This document shows positions 24,501 to 37,006 of a DNA stretch of 64,000 bases, in pieces (the stretch's first letter is position 1; each line of letters begins with the position of its first letter). The notes under the pieces were generated by a model. It worked only from the letters and a program-made list of their open reading frames with translations. It had not been told where the DNA came from and searched no databases. The position numbers and the translations under genes were made by a program. The stretch lies in contig LUGG01000018.1 of NCBI GenBank assembly GCA_001683735.1, positions 372,001 through 436,000 on the forward strand. Direction: 5' to 3'. The DNA comes from Grifola frondosa. Its lineage: Eukaryota; Basidiomycota; Agaricomycetes; Polyporales; Grifolaceae.

Positions 24501-27500
24501 ACAAGGTGTGTGATAAATTCTTCTTTGGACTGCGCAAGATATTTATCAAATACCCTAGACCGAGCTCCTAGACGAGTTCTCGGACAGCTCAGACGCGACG
24601 TCAGCAGAACTCGTGCTTCCGAAGCCACACATTGATGAGAGTGTGCTTGGTCTGCGCCAAGCAACTTTCACCTGGGTTATCGACAGGGAACCCGCCACTA
24701 CGCCTGGTGGCTCCCGCAAACGGGTCTTCAAGCTCAGGATAGAAGACGAACTGATCTTCAAACGTGGTTGTGTCAATCTCATCGTTGGACCTACAGGCTC
24801 GGGCAAGACCTCCCTGCTGATGGCATTGTTGGGTGCGAGAATGCGTGTCTTCCATCTCCTGCGTGCCACTGATATTCGTATGTTTCGCAACAGGTGAGAT
24901 GCACTACATACCTTCTGGACCTGACTCGTTCTTCAGCCTTCCCCGGGGAGGCGTGTGGCTTATGCTGCGCAGGAGTCGTGGGTGCAAAACGAAACGATCC
25001 GGGTAAGTTCTTCCCAGTTACTCCTATGACATTGCGAGGATTCACCTGCGATGTGTTAGGATAATATTCTGTTCGGTTCTCCGTTCGATGAGGAGCGTTA
25101 CAACCAAGGTAATTTCTCACCCGTATTATTCAATTCACGCGCAATTGGATTGACTCCATAGAACAGTGATCGACCAATGTGCGCTCAGACGTGATTTGAG
25201 CTTGTTTGATGCTGGAGACGCCACAGAAGTTGGTGAGAAGGGAGTCACTCTCAGGTGTGTGCAGAAATATTGTTTGATGTTTCTTATGCTGAACAGCTTC
25301 GATATGCAGTGGAGGTCAAAAGGTTATCTAAGATGCTGTTGTACGATGCTTGCTATAACTAACATGACCGAGCGCAGGCCCGTATTACCCTGGCTCGTGC
25401 GGTGTACTCTCGCGCGGAGATATTGCTCCTTGATGACGTGGGTACTTTTTGCGAAGAAACATGATCCTTCGTCCTCATTGCGTCCCAGGTCCTGGCGGCG
25501 CTCGATGTGCATACTGCCCGGTGGATCGTGGAAAGATGCTTCGAGGGTAACTTACTTCGCGGCCGGACTATCCTTTTAGTGGTACGTTTACGCCAAGCAT
25601 GTTTTGTATCTAGAAGTTTTCTCTCATCTCTGTTCGACTAGACACACAACATTGCACTGGCCAGTCCTATTGCAGATTTTGTTGTGTCGCTTGGATCCGA
25701 TGGTCGGATTCTGAGTCAAGGCTCTCTGTCCAACGCGCTCGACAAGGATGCGAACTTATCAAAGGAGCTCGCTGAAGAGGTCAAAGAAATGGAGAAGGAG
25801 GAATACGACGCGGATGAACTGGCGGTTGACGACAAGGTCAAGAAATCTGACGGAAAGCTGGTCATTGCAGAGGAGATAGAAATGGGACGTGTTGGATGGA
25901 GCGCACGTAAGTGAGGGCGTGACTGATGGCTCGTGGTTGCTGAGGGTTGGCTATAGTAAAGCTATACATCGCGAACTTGGGTGAACATCCGATCTTTTTC
26001 TGGATCGTCTTCTTGGCTACACTTGCTGTCGGCCAAATATCAATGAACATCCAGGTATTCGCCTTTTCTGAGATCGTTTTTGTTGTATCTGAATGATGTC
26101 TTTCTAGATTTGGTTCCTGGGGTATTGGGCGTCACAATACGAAGAACATGACTCTCTTCGAAGTTTCAGTGCCCTTGTGAGTATCATCTCCTCAGATTTG
26201 AATGCAAACTAATAGAATTGATACAGCTATCTGAGCACGTACTGTCTTCTTGTGCTGGTCTCTCTTATTTTGTATGCACTTGGCTACTTGTATTTCGTCC
26301 TTGGCTCGTTGAAGGCATCGAAAGTCATTCATCGGAAACTGATAACTTCAGTTCTTGGCACCACCCTCAGGTGCGTCATTTCTGAAGTCCTGAGAAACCT
26401 GAGCGCAATTCACACCCATCGAACTTTCAGATGGCTCGACCAGACACCTACATCACGTATCGTTGCTCGCTGTACAGAAGACATCAATGCGGGTAGGTCG
26501 AGTACTATCAGTCATTCCTTCTCAAAGCTTACATCATAACAGTTGACGGGCAGATTGCAAGGGGTCTCCACGGTGTGACCGAGATCTCAGCTCATTTGCT
26601 CCTCAAAGTCGGCGCTGTGGTGCTCATGACGCCTATTTTCTTGATTCCCGCTATAGTTGTTGGCGCACTCGGGGGTTTGTGTGGACAGATATACATGAAA
26701 GCTCAACTGCCGGTGAAGCGCGAAATGAGCAATACCCCGCGCCAGTCCTAGGGCATATTGGCGGCGCAATTACAGGTCTAAGTGGGTGCCTAGTTCATGA
26801 ACAGGCGATAAGGCATTGACTGACTGCGACGTAGCATCTATCCGTGCTTACGGCGCCCAGAAAGCGTTCATAAAGGAGTCGTACCGGCGCATCGACCGAT
26901 ATAGTCGTGCTGCAATAACGTTCTACGACCTGAATCGGTAAGTATAAGGAACATTCTATGGCATCTTTGTCTTCTTATCTTCCTCTTTCAACATAGTTGG
27001 GTAACCATTCGTGTTGATCTAATTGGATCCTTGTTTTCTTCCGGCTTGGCTGCCTACCTCACCTATGTAGCACGAATGAGCGCTTCAGATACTGGATTCT
27101 CATTGAACATGGCTGGTAAGTTGATCTAATAGCCAATTCACGCCCATATTCATATGGTTTCGTCTAGTGGCATTCAGTAGCTCCATTCTTTGGTGGGTTA
27201 GGACATTGAACATGTTTGAAGTTTCTGGTGCGCAGGCCGCCTATGTAGCTTATTCAACACGTTTACCAATATAACCCCATCTTTTAGGGAACAGGTGCGA
27301 TAGTACCTGAGAAGGTTGTAGAGCTAACTGACAACGCCGATTTAGTCTAGAGCGCGTACAACAATACCTCGTTGTTGAGCAGGAAGCGAAGCCGACAGAG
27401 CGCGGTGTCCCTCCAGCATACTGGCCGGCAAGTGGCGGTCTTCGAGTGGAGAAGCTCTCTGCGCGTTATTCATCGGTTCGAATATTCCAATCTGACACGT

Positions 27501-28648
27501 GATGATTCTTACCATCAATCCATGCTTCAGGATGGACCCAAAGTCCTTCACAATATTTCGTTTGAGGTGAAGTCGGGTGAACGTGTCGGAATCGGTGAGG
27601 CATCCATCGCGCTCACTTCGCTCTGTAGTCCTAACTAGATTCTTACATCAGTGGGCCGTACAGGAAGTGGCAAGGCAATGCTCAGCATTTCGTTCTCAAC
27701 GTGTCTGCGCTAATCTTTTCACAGAGCTCCTTGACGTTGTCCCTCTTGCGCTGCATCTTGACTGAAGGCAGGGTCTTCTATGATGGAATTCCCACAGATA
27801 CCATTAATTTGGATGCGCTTCGCTCCAACGTCACGATCATACCCCAAGTGGTTCGTATCAGTCTGTCATCATCGACGTGTACTGATGCGAATGCTATGTG
27901 ATAGCCCGAACTTATGAGTGGTACAATACGGCAAAATCTCGATCCGTTCTCTCAGCATGATGACGCTGTGCTCAATGATGCTCTCCGATCTGCGGGACTC
28001 TTCTCGCTGCAAAATGAGACTGAGGAAGCCCGTATAACATTAGACAGCCAAATTTCGGGTGGGGGCGGTAATCTGTCTGTTGGGCAACGGCAAATCTTGG
28101 CACTCGCCAGAGCCATCGTGCGGCAGAGCAAACTTCTGATTCTGGACGAAGGTAAGATATTGATTTCCTACCGAGGGTAATTTGTCTGACTGTTTGCATG
28201 TCATCAGCAACTTCTGCAATCGGTAAGTGATGCAGATGCATTGAGTTAATCGATTGTATCAATGACCATCGCATAGACTACGAGACAGACACTGTCATTC
28301 AAAGGTCTTTGCGGACCGAGCTTGATAAAGACGTTACGCTCCTCACAGTTGCTCACCGCCTCCAAACTATCATGGATGCTGATAAAATTGTGCGTGGCTC
28401 ATCTGAATCTGTTGGAGATGAATTCACAAGGTTGCAACGTAGATGGTCCTTGATGAGGGACGAATCGTAAGTCTAAGCAATATCTTCAGTGGAAGCGTGA
28501 CTCAAATACGGATAACTTTATGCAGGTGGAGTTCGACAAGCCAAGCGAGCTGCTGAAGAACGAGAAGGGGATGCTTCGTGCGCTAGTAGATGAGAGCGGA
28601 GACAAGGAAAGCTTATATGTCATGGCGAGTGGCGCGTCATCGTCTTGA
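21536..28648 (+). pseudogene. ABCC-type (MRP-like) ABC transporter with several frame errors
   Basis: The intact type exports conjugates or drugs, or acts at the vacuole, through two membrane domains and two nucleotide-binding domains. The ATG at 21536 begins MEALGFQYPVLLPLD, followed by hydrophobic N-terminal segments, MNVIRMVKLFGWEPRIAAQL, Walker A GPTGSGKTS (about 24790), a signature LSGGQK split by an intron at 25254, Walker B LLLDD and LVTHNIALASPIADFV. The second half has VDLIGSLFSSGLAAYLTYVA, Walker A GRTGSGKSS (27660-27730), signature LSVGQRQILALARAIV, LLILDEATSAID and VAHRLQTIMDADKI, ending at TGA 28646-28648. About 30 introns can be placed. Frame errors: one base lost near 23707 (PLPGSVSRLLQ), a shift near 24953 (GGVAYAAQESW), a probable shift across the intron near 26175-26226, and one base lost near 26743 giving TAG at 26749-26751. 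It is therefore read as a pseudogene. Confidence 0.88.
27288..27294 (+). other. Seven-nucleotide microexon of the ABC transporter
   Basis: GGAACAG is bounded by TTTTAG and GTGCGA. Splicing it between the exons that end at TTTGAAGTTTCTG and begin at TCTAGAGCGC gives EVSGNSLERVQQYL, matching the conserved ABCC text; without it the frame is lost. Confidence 0.75.
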
Positions 28649-28888
28649 GTCCCGGGTGCGCAGGGATATGGTATTTTGCAGGGCACGTAACGGCAAATTA
28701 GAGTATGAAATTATAACTGCAACCCGCTGTCCTCTTGAATGCTAGTCGAAAGAATTTTTGAACACGGGACTGTGCCAAGATCGTCGTAGGTTGCTGCAAA
28801 ACATCTTCCGGATGAGCTCGTGCATTGTACTACAACAACAGTTACAACTAAGAAAATTATGCTACGAGCGACACTACACGTACAATAT

Positions 28889-30486
28889 CTACGCAACTAC
28901 GCTCGACCGCCAGCTATCCACAGAAACCGTCAAGGCCTCCATCGCGTCTGAAGGCTGAGCGAGTGATCTCCTAAGCTTCTTGACATGGTCTCCGCTAAGC
29001 AAAGAAGTATTAGAATCAGGTACTTGATCTTGTGCCCGTTCCTTCTGCGCCTGCCACAAGTTCACTGCATGCCCATATTCGCGCTCTTCTGCTGGCTCCA
29101 AATCGTCCCGGCCTACGTCTCCACTCCCGCCGGCCTGGCGATCGTCACCGCTACCATCCGACGAAAGTCTGGACCGTTCATAAGTTTGCTTGGGAGGATG
29201 ATCTGGCGCGCGCCAGAGGTGTGTTGTCAGCGCAGTAACGCGATCGTTCGCTTGATACGATGTAAACATGGTTTGTAGGCTTTTCCGAGCGTGATTAGCC
29301 AAATTGCAAAGGAACACATAGAACCCGATGAATTGTCTGGGATCGGTTAACATCCATGCTTCATGTTTTGCGTAAAACATCTCCTGAGCACCAACGCCAT
29401 CAGATATATCCTAAGCGTGAAAGAGCACAGATGACATACATCACCCTCCCACCAACACGAATAAATGACGGCTTCACCACGAGCAGCGGCCATACCGAAT
29501 ATGATATCATCCTCTGCGCCAAGTGTTCTGCGCTGGGACTGGGTAGTACAGAAATCGATGATGACTTGGTTACAATTGGTGTCCAGATCCGGTCTTTTGT
29601 ATTCGCTGGGAAACACGATCACCGAGATATCAGCACGAGGATCAGGGGACCACCAAGCATTGCGCACGACTGTAAATTCAGCAGTCTTCAAGAGGTCGTC
29701 CGGCTTGACAGGCTTTCCCTTGAGGTTGGTGACAGGGAATGTAACCAAGGTGTCGACAATAGCATTTGGGCAGACTGCAACCTCTGGACTTTCGCGCAGT
29801 CGTATCGACGACTCATAACTGAAATATCACGTTAGTGCTCTACCCGACTGAAGCGAACACTCATCACTTACAGGATGTTAAAGTTACCTTTCCCCACTCC
29901 GAAGGCAAATTCGATAATGTCTTCTAACCCGCGCCTCTGTGACTTCTTGTTCTGGAGTATGCTGTTCTTGATCTTGAGAAAAGAGAAACAGAGTGCCGGT
30001 AATAATATGCGGAGGTTATATGTATCCGCATCGTCCGCGGATGAGTCAAGCTGTTGTCCACCCCACTCCTTCAATTGCTGAAATAACTCTCCTTGACCTG
30101 CAAATGCCTTTTCTAGAGACACCTTTTTTGAAGTAGGAATTATGAAAACGGGAAATGGACTGAGGAAAATAGGGGCTAACATCGATATCATTCAGCCATC
30201 TGGGCGGTTTGAATTCACGAAGCTGGTTGTAGAGTGTTTTCGCCCTCTCGCAAGGGTCATCTTCCAGCCAAATCTTAACCGAGGATCTCCAAGCCAAAAA
30301 TAAGGAGCTGTCCTTTGCTAATCTGGAGAAAATCATCGGCATAGGCTGACTAGTGCGAGGGAGAACCATACATGGATAGTGTCTTCAAGGAGAACGCTGA
30401 GGCCTCAGACTGAGATAAATAGCTATCAAGGATCAGACCAATTAGATATACACATTAGAATTCTAAGATGAAACGCACGCAACACC
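28889..30486 (-). pseudogene. Family X, copy A (broken)
   Basis: Paralogue of the intact copy at 32738-34333, with the same four-exon layout. The start codon position carries GTG instead of ATG (30484-30486), and the first exon contains stops. A run of six A (copy B has five) after the FHNSYF segment shifts the frame near 30125. The middle exon still reads ISVIVFPSEYKRPDLDTNCN. The last exon reads HEAWMLTDPRQFIGFYVFLC and ends in SWRSSVVA, as in copy B. Function unknown. It lies 240 bp after the ABC transporter, on the other strand, and is divergent from a FunK1 remnant. Confidence 0.85.
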
Positions 30487-30599
30487 GTCGGCCATCTAAA
30501 TGCGCAAATAAGTCCAAGTACCCTTTACTCGAGAGAGGGGTATGGATCACACGATCTTGTGACATGAGTTACCCGTGACATACCATCACTGCGCTCACC

Positions 30600-31140
30600 A
30601 TGCGCGCACGCGTTCGCCTCCACCTACGCCGTGTGTTCGTCGATGTTCATCGACATGAATTGCCAAGTCCCGGTGGGTGCTTGGCAGTTCATGTCGACGA
30701 ATATCCTCTCACAAATCTCGGCAACCTACGATCCAGGATGAACTCGAATCATTCTTCTATCTGCTCGTCTACTAAGTACGGGGTCTGCTATCTCAAGCAC
30801 CACTCATGGACGTCGAAAGCTTTGTGAAAGACTTCTTTGACAACCATACATTTTATGTAAGTATCAAGATGAATTGCATATCCTACGGCAAGCTCATGAT
30901 GGACAACCAGGATTCGCTTCTCTTTTATGGTGATCATACCAGCCTAGCATACCCATTGAACATGCTCCTCGGTGGCATGCTATCGTGGTTTGATGGATAC
31001 TACTTTGTAGCGAAGCACGAACGGCGACTCCACAGTCTTTTCTCCGATGACGATACACAGACGCGGAATACTGTGAGGCTTTACAGCGGACAGCACTGGG
31101 GATCAGCGACTGCAAGATGTTCTCGTCGATGATGACCTGG
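30600..31140 (+). pseudogene. FunK1-type protein kinase, C-lobe remnant A
   Basis: FunK1 kinases are a fungal expansion of eukaryotic-like kinases. Only the text around AWQFMSTNIL and the helices after it are recognisable (HTSLAYPLNMLLGGMLSWFD near 30940), spread over several frames with stops. The N-lobe, the catalytic HRD-like loop and the metal-binding loop are absent. The segment is duplicated at 34530-35150 in the same position relative to gene X and the F-box gene. Confidence 0.55.
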
Positions 31141-31539
31141 ACGCAGAAACGTGTAAAAGCTCGATAGTCCCCTCCAGTGGTCATCGGTCACCGGTCATCG
31201 CTTGATCACTCCCAGCCGTCTGCATCCTCGGGGATTAAACCTCTCGTCAATCTCTATTTCATGCCCGCTTGGACCCGTTCTCTTGCAGTCATCACGTATT
31301 ACCCTACATATATATTTTTCATTGTATACCCAGATGCGACAGTATGTATCATACATGATGATCCGAATTATTGATGTATTGCTCACATTATTTGTATCTT
31401 GTACAGTCAATGTGATACTTTTTTTGCTGAGCAAGCTTGTCACTGTCAAGAAGACTAGAACAATAAGCGCTTTTGCCAACTCTACAGACCGACTGCGGAG
31501 TGCAACGAGTTGCAAGCTTCTCGCGATCAAGGGCGTATC

Positions 31540-32075
31540 ATGAACCTGTTGTCCCCAACCAAGACGTCCTGTTCATCGTCACATCGTTCCTCTCTGTTAT
31601 CAATAATATTCTTGGCTTCTGCGAAATGTGTCCGTTGGCATATGCACTTGCGATTGAGCATGCTTACTCTGTCGTGTTGACCATTCCCATCCCAGGTCTC
31701 GAAGGTTTGTTCCTCGTTGCTTTCGGCCCCCCGTCGTCCTCTCTGGCTCCGGAAGCTGCGAATTTGCATGCTCGATCACACGGACTCTGTCTCGCCATCC
31801 CGGAATACTCAATATCGTTGGTCATACTTCTTGAGCATGCGGCGGCCCTGTACTTACGGTTTCTCTAGCGTACTCGTTCAAGCTGATGGATGCATTGCAG
31901 ATGCATGTACTTAACTTCTCCATCCATGATGCACCATAATGGCGCCATCCGCGACGTCACCTCTAAACTCAAGTCCAACAATTTGCGCAAGCTTCATATC
32001 GGCGTGGATCATGTCGATGACCAAATCTCGACCATACGTTTGACCTACGTTCTGATCGCCTTGTATTACCCGTAA
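31540..32075 (+). pseudogene. F-box gene remnant, copy A
   Basis: Homologous to 35523-36060. The ATG at 31540 is followed within a few codons by a one-base loss relative to copy B, so the F-box text (NQDVLFIVTSFLSVINNILG, then YALAIEHAYSVVL) falls in another frame. The leucine-rich part is short and interrupted, and the copy stops near 32075. In its intact form such a protein would recruit substrates to an SCF ubiquitin ligase through the F-box. Confidence 0.65.
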
Positions 32076-32089
32076 CGTTGGCTTTTGAT

Positions 32090-32680
32090 TCAAACTTGTG
32101 ACATCATATAGAGTCAGTATTCAACCTCATGTCATCTCAAGCGTTCTGGTTCCTGACGACAATATGAATTGTCCCTTCCGAATCTCCACCGCTCAATTGC
32201 CTGTGAGAGACATGGACCCTGTGTGAGTGTTTTGTTAGCAGGCAAATGACTGCGAGCAAGGAATGATCTTTGTAGCCAATACAGGAGACAAGTTCACCGC
32301 ATTCTAGGTGGTAACTGTGGGTAATGCCGCTGTGAACATCATTAGCACTTCTCTTCCGATGGTACTTTGACGACCGCCAACGTTCCCACCATCACCCCCA
32401 CCGTGACCGTCACCTTCGCAGACCCGTGCACCGTGCATGAGCCCCACTGAGGACGAGCACAAATGGGCAGATCAGCTTCGACTTCAGCAAATGCACTGGT
32501 ACGACACACGACAGCCAGCGACGAGATTCAGGCTTAACTCCGAATAATTGTTGCGTTCCCTTGTCATTGACAATGCCCATAATTTCATATTCTAGAAGTC
32601 AGAGATACAACCACGAAGAGGTTCGCATGTGTCCTGTGTCCTGATTGTTTGATCTAAAACATTTCCCAGTTCCTGTTTTG
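32090..32680. other. Spacer between tandem units
   Basis: No coding similarity. The homology between units A and B stops at about 32090 and resumes about 32680, so this stretch marks the junction of the duplication. Confidence 0.5.
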
Positions 32681-32737
32681 TACAAAGCAACAGTTACAAC
32701 AAATTTTACGCTACAAGTGACACCATACATACGGGAT

Positions 32738-34333
32738 CTACGCAACTACGCTCGATCGCCAACTGTTCACGGAAACCGTCAAAGCCTCCTTCCCGTCTGA
32801 AGGCCTCCCAAACGACTTCCTAAGTTTCTTGACATGGTCTCTGCTGAGTGAAACATTAGAATCAGTTACTTGATCTAAAGCCCGTTTCCTCTCCTCCCGC
32901 CACATATTCCTTGCATTCCCATATTCGACCTCTTCTGCTGGCTCTAAATCGTCCCGACCTACGTCTCCATTCCCGACGGCCTGGCGATCGTCACTGCTAC
33001 CATCCGAAAGTCTCGATCGTTTATAACTTCGCTTGGGAGGAGGATCTGGCGCGCGCCAGAGGTGTGTTATCAGCGCAGTAACGTGATCGTTCGCTTCATA
33101 CGAAGCAAACATGGTTTGCAAGCTTTTCCGAGCGTGCTCAGCCAGATTGCAAAGGAATACATATAACTCGATGAATTGTCTCGGATTGGTTAACATCCAT
33201 GCTTCATGTTTTGCGTAACACATCTCCTGAGCACCAACGCCATCAGATTCAGATATATCCTAAGCATGAAAGAGCACAGATGACATACATCACCCTCCCA
33301 CCAGCACGAATAGATGACGGCTTCACCACCAGCTGCCGCCATACCGAATATGATATCATCCTCGGCGCCAAGTGATCGGCGCTGGGACTGGGCAGTGCAG
33401 AAATCGATGATAATTCGGTTGCAATTGGTGTCCAGATCCAGTCTTTTGTATTCGCTGGGGAACACGATCACCGAGATATCATCAGGAGGATCAGGGGACC
33501 ACGAAACGTTGGGCGCGGCGGCTGGACCAGCGGTCCGCAAAAAGACATCGCTCAGAACAGGCCTCCCCTTGAGGTTGGTGACAGGGAATGTAACCAAAGT
33601 GTCAGCGATTGCATTTGGGCTGACTGCAACATTTGGGCTCTTGCGGAGTCGTATGTGTGAATCATAACTGAAATATCACGTCAATGTCCGATCCGATTAA
33701 AGAGAACGCTTATCACTTACAAAACGTCAAATTTGCGACCTTTTTTCAGTCCGAAGGCGAATTCGATGATGTCGTCTATCCGGCGCCCCTGTGATGCCTC
33801 GTTCTGGAGTTTGCTATTCTTGATCCTGATAAAAGAGAGGCAGAGCATTGGTAAAAACGTGTGGAGGTGGTATGTATCCGCATTGTCCACGGATGGGTCA
33901 TGCTGTTGTCCACCCCACTCCTTCAATTCCCGATAGAAGTCTCCTTCACCTTCAATTACATCTTCCCGTGGCACCTTTTTGGAATAGCAATTGTGAAAAC
34001 CAGAAATTGACTGAGGAAAATAGAGACTGACATCGATATCATTTAGCCACTTGGGCAGTCTGAATTCACGAAGCTGGTTGTAGAGTGTTTTCGCCTCTAC
34101 GCAAGGGTTTTCTTGCCAAATCTTAACATCGGCTCTCCAATTAAGAAATAATGTCGCGTTCCTTGCTAATCTGGAGGAAATTATCAGCATGAAGACACGC
34201 ACGAGGGAGAATCATACGCGGATGGTGTCTTCAAGGAGGACGCTGAGGCCTCAGACTGAGATAGCTCTATATCAAGGATTAGAGAGATTAAAACTACATA
34301 TATTAGGATTCTAAGATGAAACGCACGCAACAT
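32738..34333 (-). CDS. Family X protein, 477 aa, intact copy B
   Basis: I do not recognise a named family. The model has four exons: 34333-34218, 34170-33721, 33667-33289 and 33226-32738, with introns of 47, 53 and 62 nt, all GT-AG and in frame, 1434 nt in total. The start begins MLRAFHLRILIYVVLISLIL, a hydrophobic run that could be a signal peptide or anchor. The middle contains a helical region (residues 45-190), then DISVIVFPSEYKRLDLDTN followed by an amphipathic helix with CTAQSQRRSLG. Asp, then Glu-x-Lys, then a Gln-containing helix is the layout of PD-(D/E)XK nucleases, but this is only a motif argument. The last exon is rich in Arg, Asp and Ser (RSRLSDGSSDDRQ) and ends in SWRSSVVA. Two broken copies flank it in the window, which supports reality of the gene and the splice sites. 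Confidence 0.75.
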
Positions 34334-34529
34334 CATAGAACATCGTCGGCCATTTAAATGCGCAGGTAAGTACGGTTACGTACGGGTAAATTACGAGTCG
34401 AGAGATGGATCATGATCTTGTGACATGAGTGTTACCCGTGGCATATCCCGCACGGTGCGTCCGCCTCCCTGGACCCTCCGTCGCTGCACACGTCCACCTC
34501 CCATCGTCACCGCGCGCATCCATCTCCCG

Positions 34530-35150
34530 CGGTCAACATGCGCGCACGCATTCGCCTACGCCATGTGTCCGTCGATGTCCGTCGATGTTCATCGACATGA
34601 ATTGCCAAGTCCCGAGGGGTGCTTGGCAGTTCATGTCGACGAGCATCCTCAATGACAAATATCATGGCGACCTACGATTCAGGATGAACTCGAATTATTC
34701 TTCTATGTGCTCGTCTACTTCGGAGTCCGCTATCTCGTCGGAAGCTTTGTGAAAGACTTCTTTGACAGTCATATATTTCGGAACGGCGAATATACATGTG
34801 CATACAAGTGTCAAGATGAATTGCATGTCCTACGGTGAGCTCATGGTGGACAATCAGAACTTGCTTCTCTTTTATGGTGGTCATACCAGCCAGGAACACT
34901 AGTTGAACATACTTTTTAGCAGGGTGCTATCGTGGTTTCATGGATACCACTTTGTGGCGAAACACGAATGGCGACTCCGCAGTCTGTTCTCCGATGACGA
35001 TACGCAAATCTAGCCTACTACTGCTGGAGCTCTACCGCGGACGGCAACGCCAGCAACTACTGGGGATAAGCGACCGCAAGATCTCTTCGATGCTGACCCC
35101 CGGCCGCAGAAACATGCAAAAGCTCAATAGTCGCCTCCAACGATCATCGC
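34530..35150 (+). pseudogene. FunK1-type protein kinase, C-lobe remnant B
   Basis: Duplicate of 30600-31140. One frame reads IQDELELFFYVLVYFGVRYL, then SFVKDFFDSHIF, preceded by AWQFMSTSILND in another frame; these match the C-terminal lobe of FunK1 kinases. No N-lobe or catalytic loop precedes it, and stops follow. It starts about 200 bp upstream of, and divergent from, intact gene X. Confidence 0.6.
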
Positions 35151-35522
35151 TTGATCACTCCCATTCCGTTTCATGCTTGTCCAGACCTATTCTCTCGTAG
35201 TTATCACGTATTAACCCGTGGATATCCTTTTCATTGTATACCCAAATGTGCCAGTCTGTATCATGCATGATGCTCCGAAGTATTGACGTATTGCTCACAT
35301 TATTTGCATCTGTACAGTCAATGTGATACTTTTTTTTCTGAGCAAGCTTGTCACCGTCGAGAAGACTAGACTGTGGATATTATTAATACTTATGGCGCGC
35401 TCAGTTGAGAATTTGTGTCATAAGCGCCTATCATAGCCTTTGCCATTTGCCATCCGAACCTGAACCTATAGACCGACTGCAGACTGCAACAGCTTGCAAG
35501 CTCCTCGAGCTCAAGGGTGTCA

Positions 35523-37006
35523 TGAACCTGTTGTACCTCAACCAAGACGTCCTGTTCATCGCCACATCTTTTCTCTCAGTTACCGATCTTCTTCACTTCT
35601 GCGAAACGTGTCGGTCGGCCTATGCACTTGCGGTTGAGCACGCTTACTCCTCTGTCGTATTGGACCATTCTCCGTCCCAAGTCTTGAAATTTTGTTCCTC
35701 GTTGCTGTCTGCTCCTCATCGTCCTCTTTGGCTCCGGAAGCTCCGAATTTGCATGGTCAAGTACGAGGACCTTGCGGAGCCATCCACCGCATACTCAACA
35801 TTGTTGGCCACACTTCTTGAGCGTGCCCTGCGCTTACGGAGCCTCTCCATTGACAATTGGGGTGCGCTAGTGAAAGCCAGCGGACGTATTGTGGATGCAT
35901 GTGCCCAACTTTTACATCTCGTCGATCTCTCTCTCCATGATGCACACTATCCCCCATCCGCAACGTCATCTCTAAACTCAAGTCCAACAATTTGCGTAAG
36001 CTCGATCTTGGCTTATTTATCTATAAGGGAGAAAATGTCGAATCTCTCGAGTTCTATTTGATCTTTGCGCAATTCACGCGCTTAGAATCCTTGCGACTGC
36101 ATGGGATAATGGATGCGCTAGTCTTCCCTTGCGATTTCGTACCGACCTTCGAATTCCCACCGTTCGCACCTTGCATATTGATACGAGCATGCTTTCGATG
36201 ACCCTCACAGCACAGATATTCCCCAATGTCACGGAACTATCACTCTGTAACGCAGTGAATACTCGCACTAACTATGTGCACGAGGAAGGTTGCTGGAGTA
36301 GTCTTGATCATGTTGACTATGCTGGTGTGGGTGTGTACACCTGGCAGCTTCCCTGTCCTATCCGATGGATGGGTTTCTGGGGTATCAACGATTGGGTTGT
36401 ACCAAAACTTCTGGCTCTATTAGAGCGGGCCTCGCCGAGGATTGTCTCCATTTCGGTCACGACCTCCCATTTTGATCATCCTGGCTTCTGGAATCCATTA
36501 ATCGCAATTACTTCTCAACTGCGGTACCTTGAGCTGGCATTGACAGATATTGTCTCCGGTAACATATCGTATTGGGTGGTACGTTCGTCGATGGCACTGT
36601 TCATCAGTATATGCTTACACTCTTCTCACAGGAAATCATCGCTCCATCGCTACAAAAGTGCACCGCGATTGGTGTTTTCATTTACATTCCCGTACATAAT
36701 CGCATTGGATCGGACGAGGGTAACTCCATAGATACTATGACGGCCGTCGCAAAAGCCCTTTCCAAGTCTCTCTGCCTCCGATACATTGGCGTGGCACTTG
36801 TTCAAGATAAAGATATTAATTTATGGGATTCTGCCGTCGATTATGAAAGAAATGCGGTTAGCTGGTGGAGAGTTGTTAGAACTGCTGGGGGAGACATCAA
36901 TGAGCTTCAGTCAATAACGGTAGAGCAAGGAGAACGCGCAAGGCGCTATCTGCTGGACGCCAACTATGACTCACTCTCAGCGCTGGATGGCTTGTCTGCG
37001 ATTTAG
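35523..37006 (+). pseudogene. F-box/LRR-like gene, copy B, with frameshifts
   Basis: The ATG at 35523 begins MNLLYLNQDVLFIATSFLSV and continues with CRSAYALAVEHAYSSVVL, a standard F-box region of Agaricomycete F-box proteins. Leucine-rich segments follow (LWLRKLRICM, LRLRSLSIDN, NNLRKLDLGLF, TRLESLRLHG, RIPTVRTLHIDT, NVTELSLCN, LRYLELALTD), ending at a stop at 37004-37006. An extra C in the CCCCC run near 35952 and a second shift near 36120 divert the frame. A probable intron near 36580-36630 joins the last part. It could still make a truncated F-box protein from the first frame (to 36061). Confidence 0.7.
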
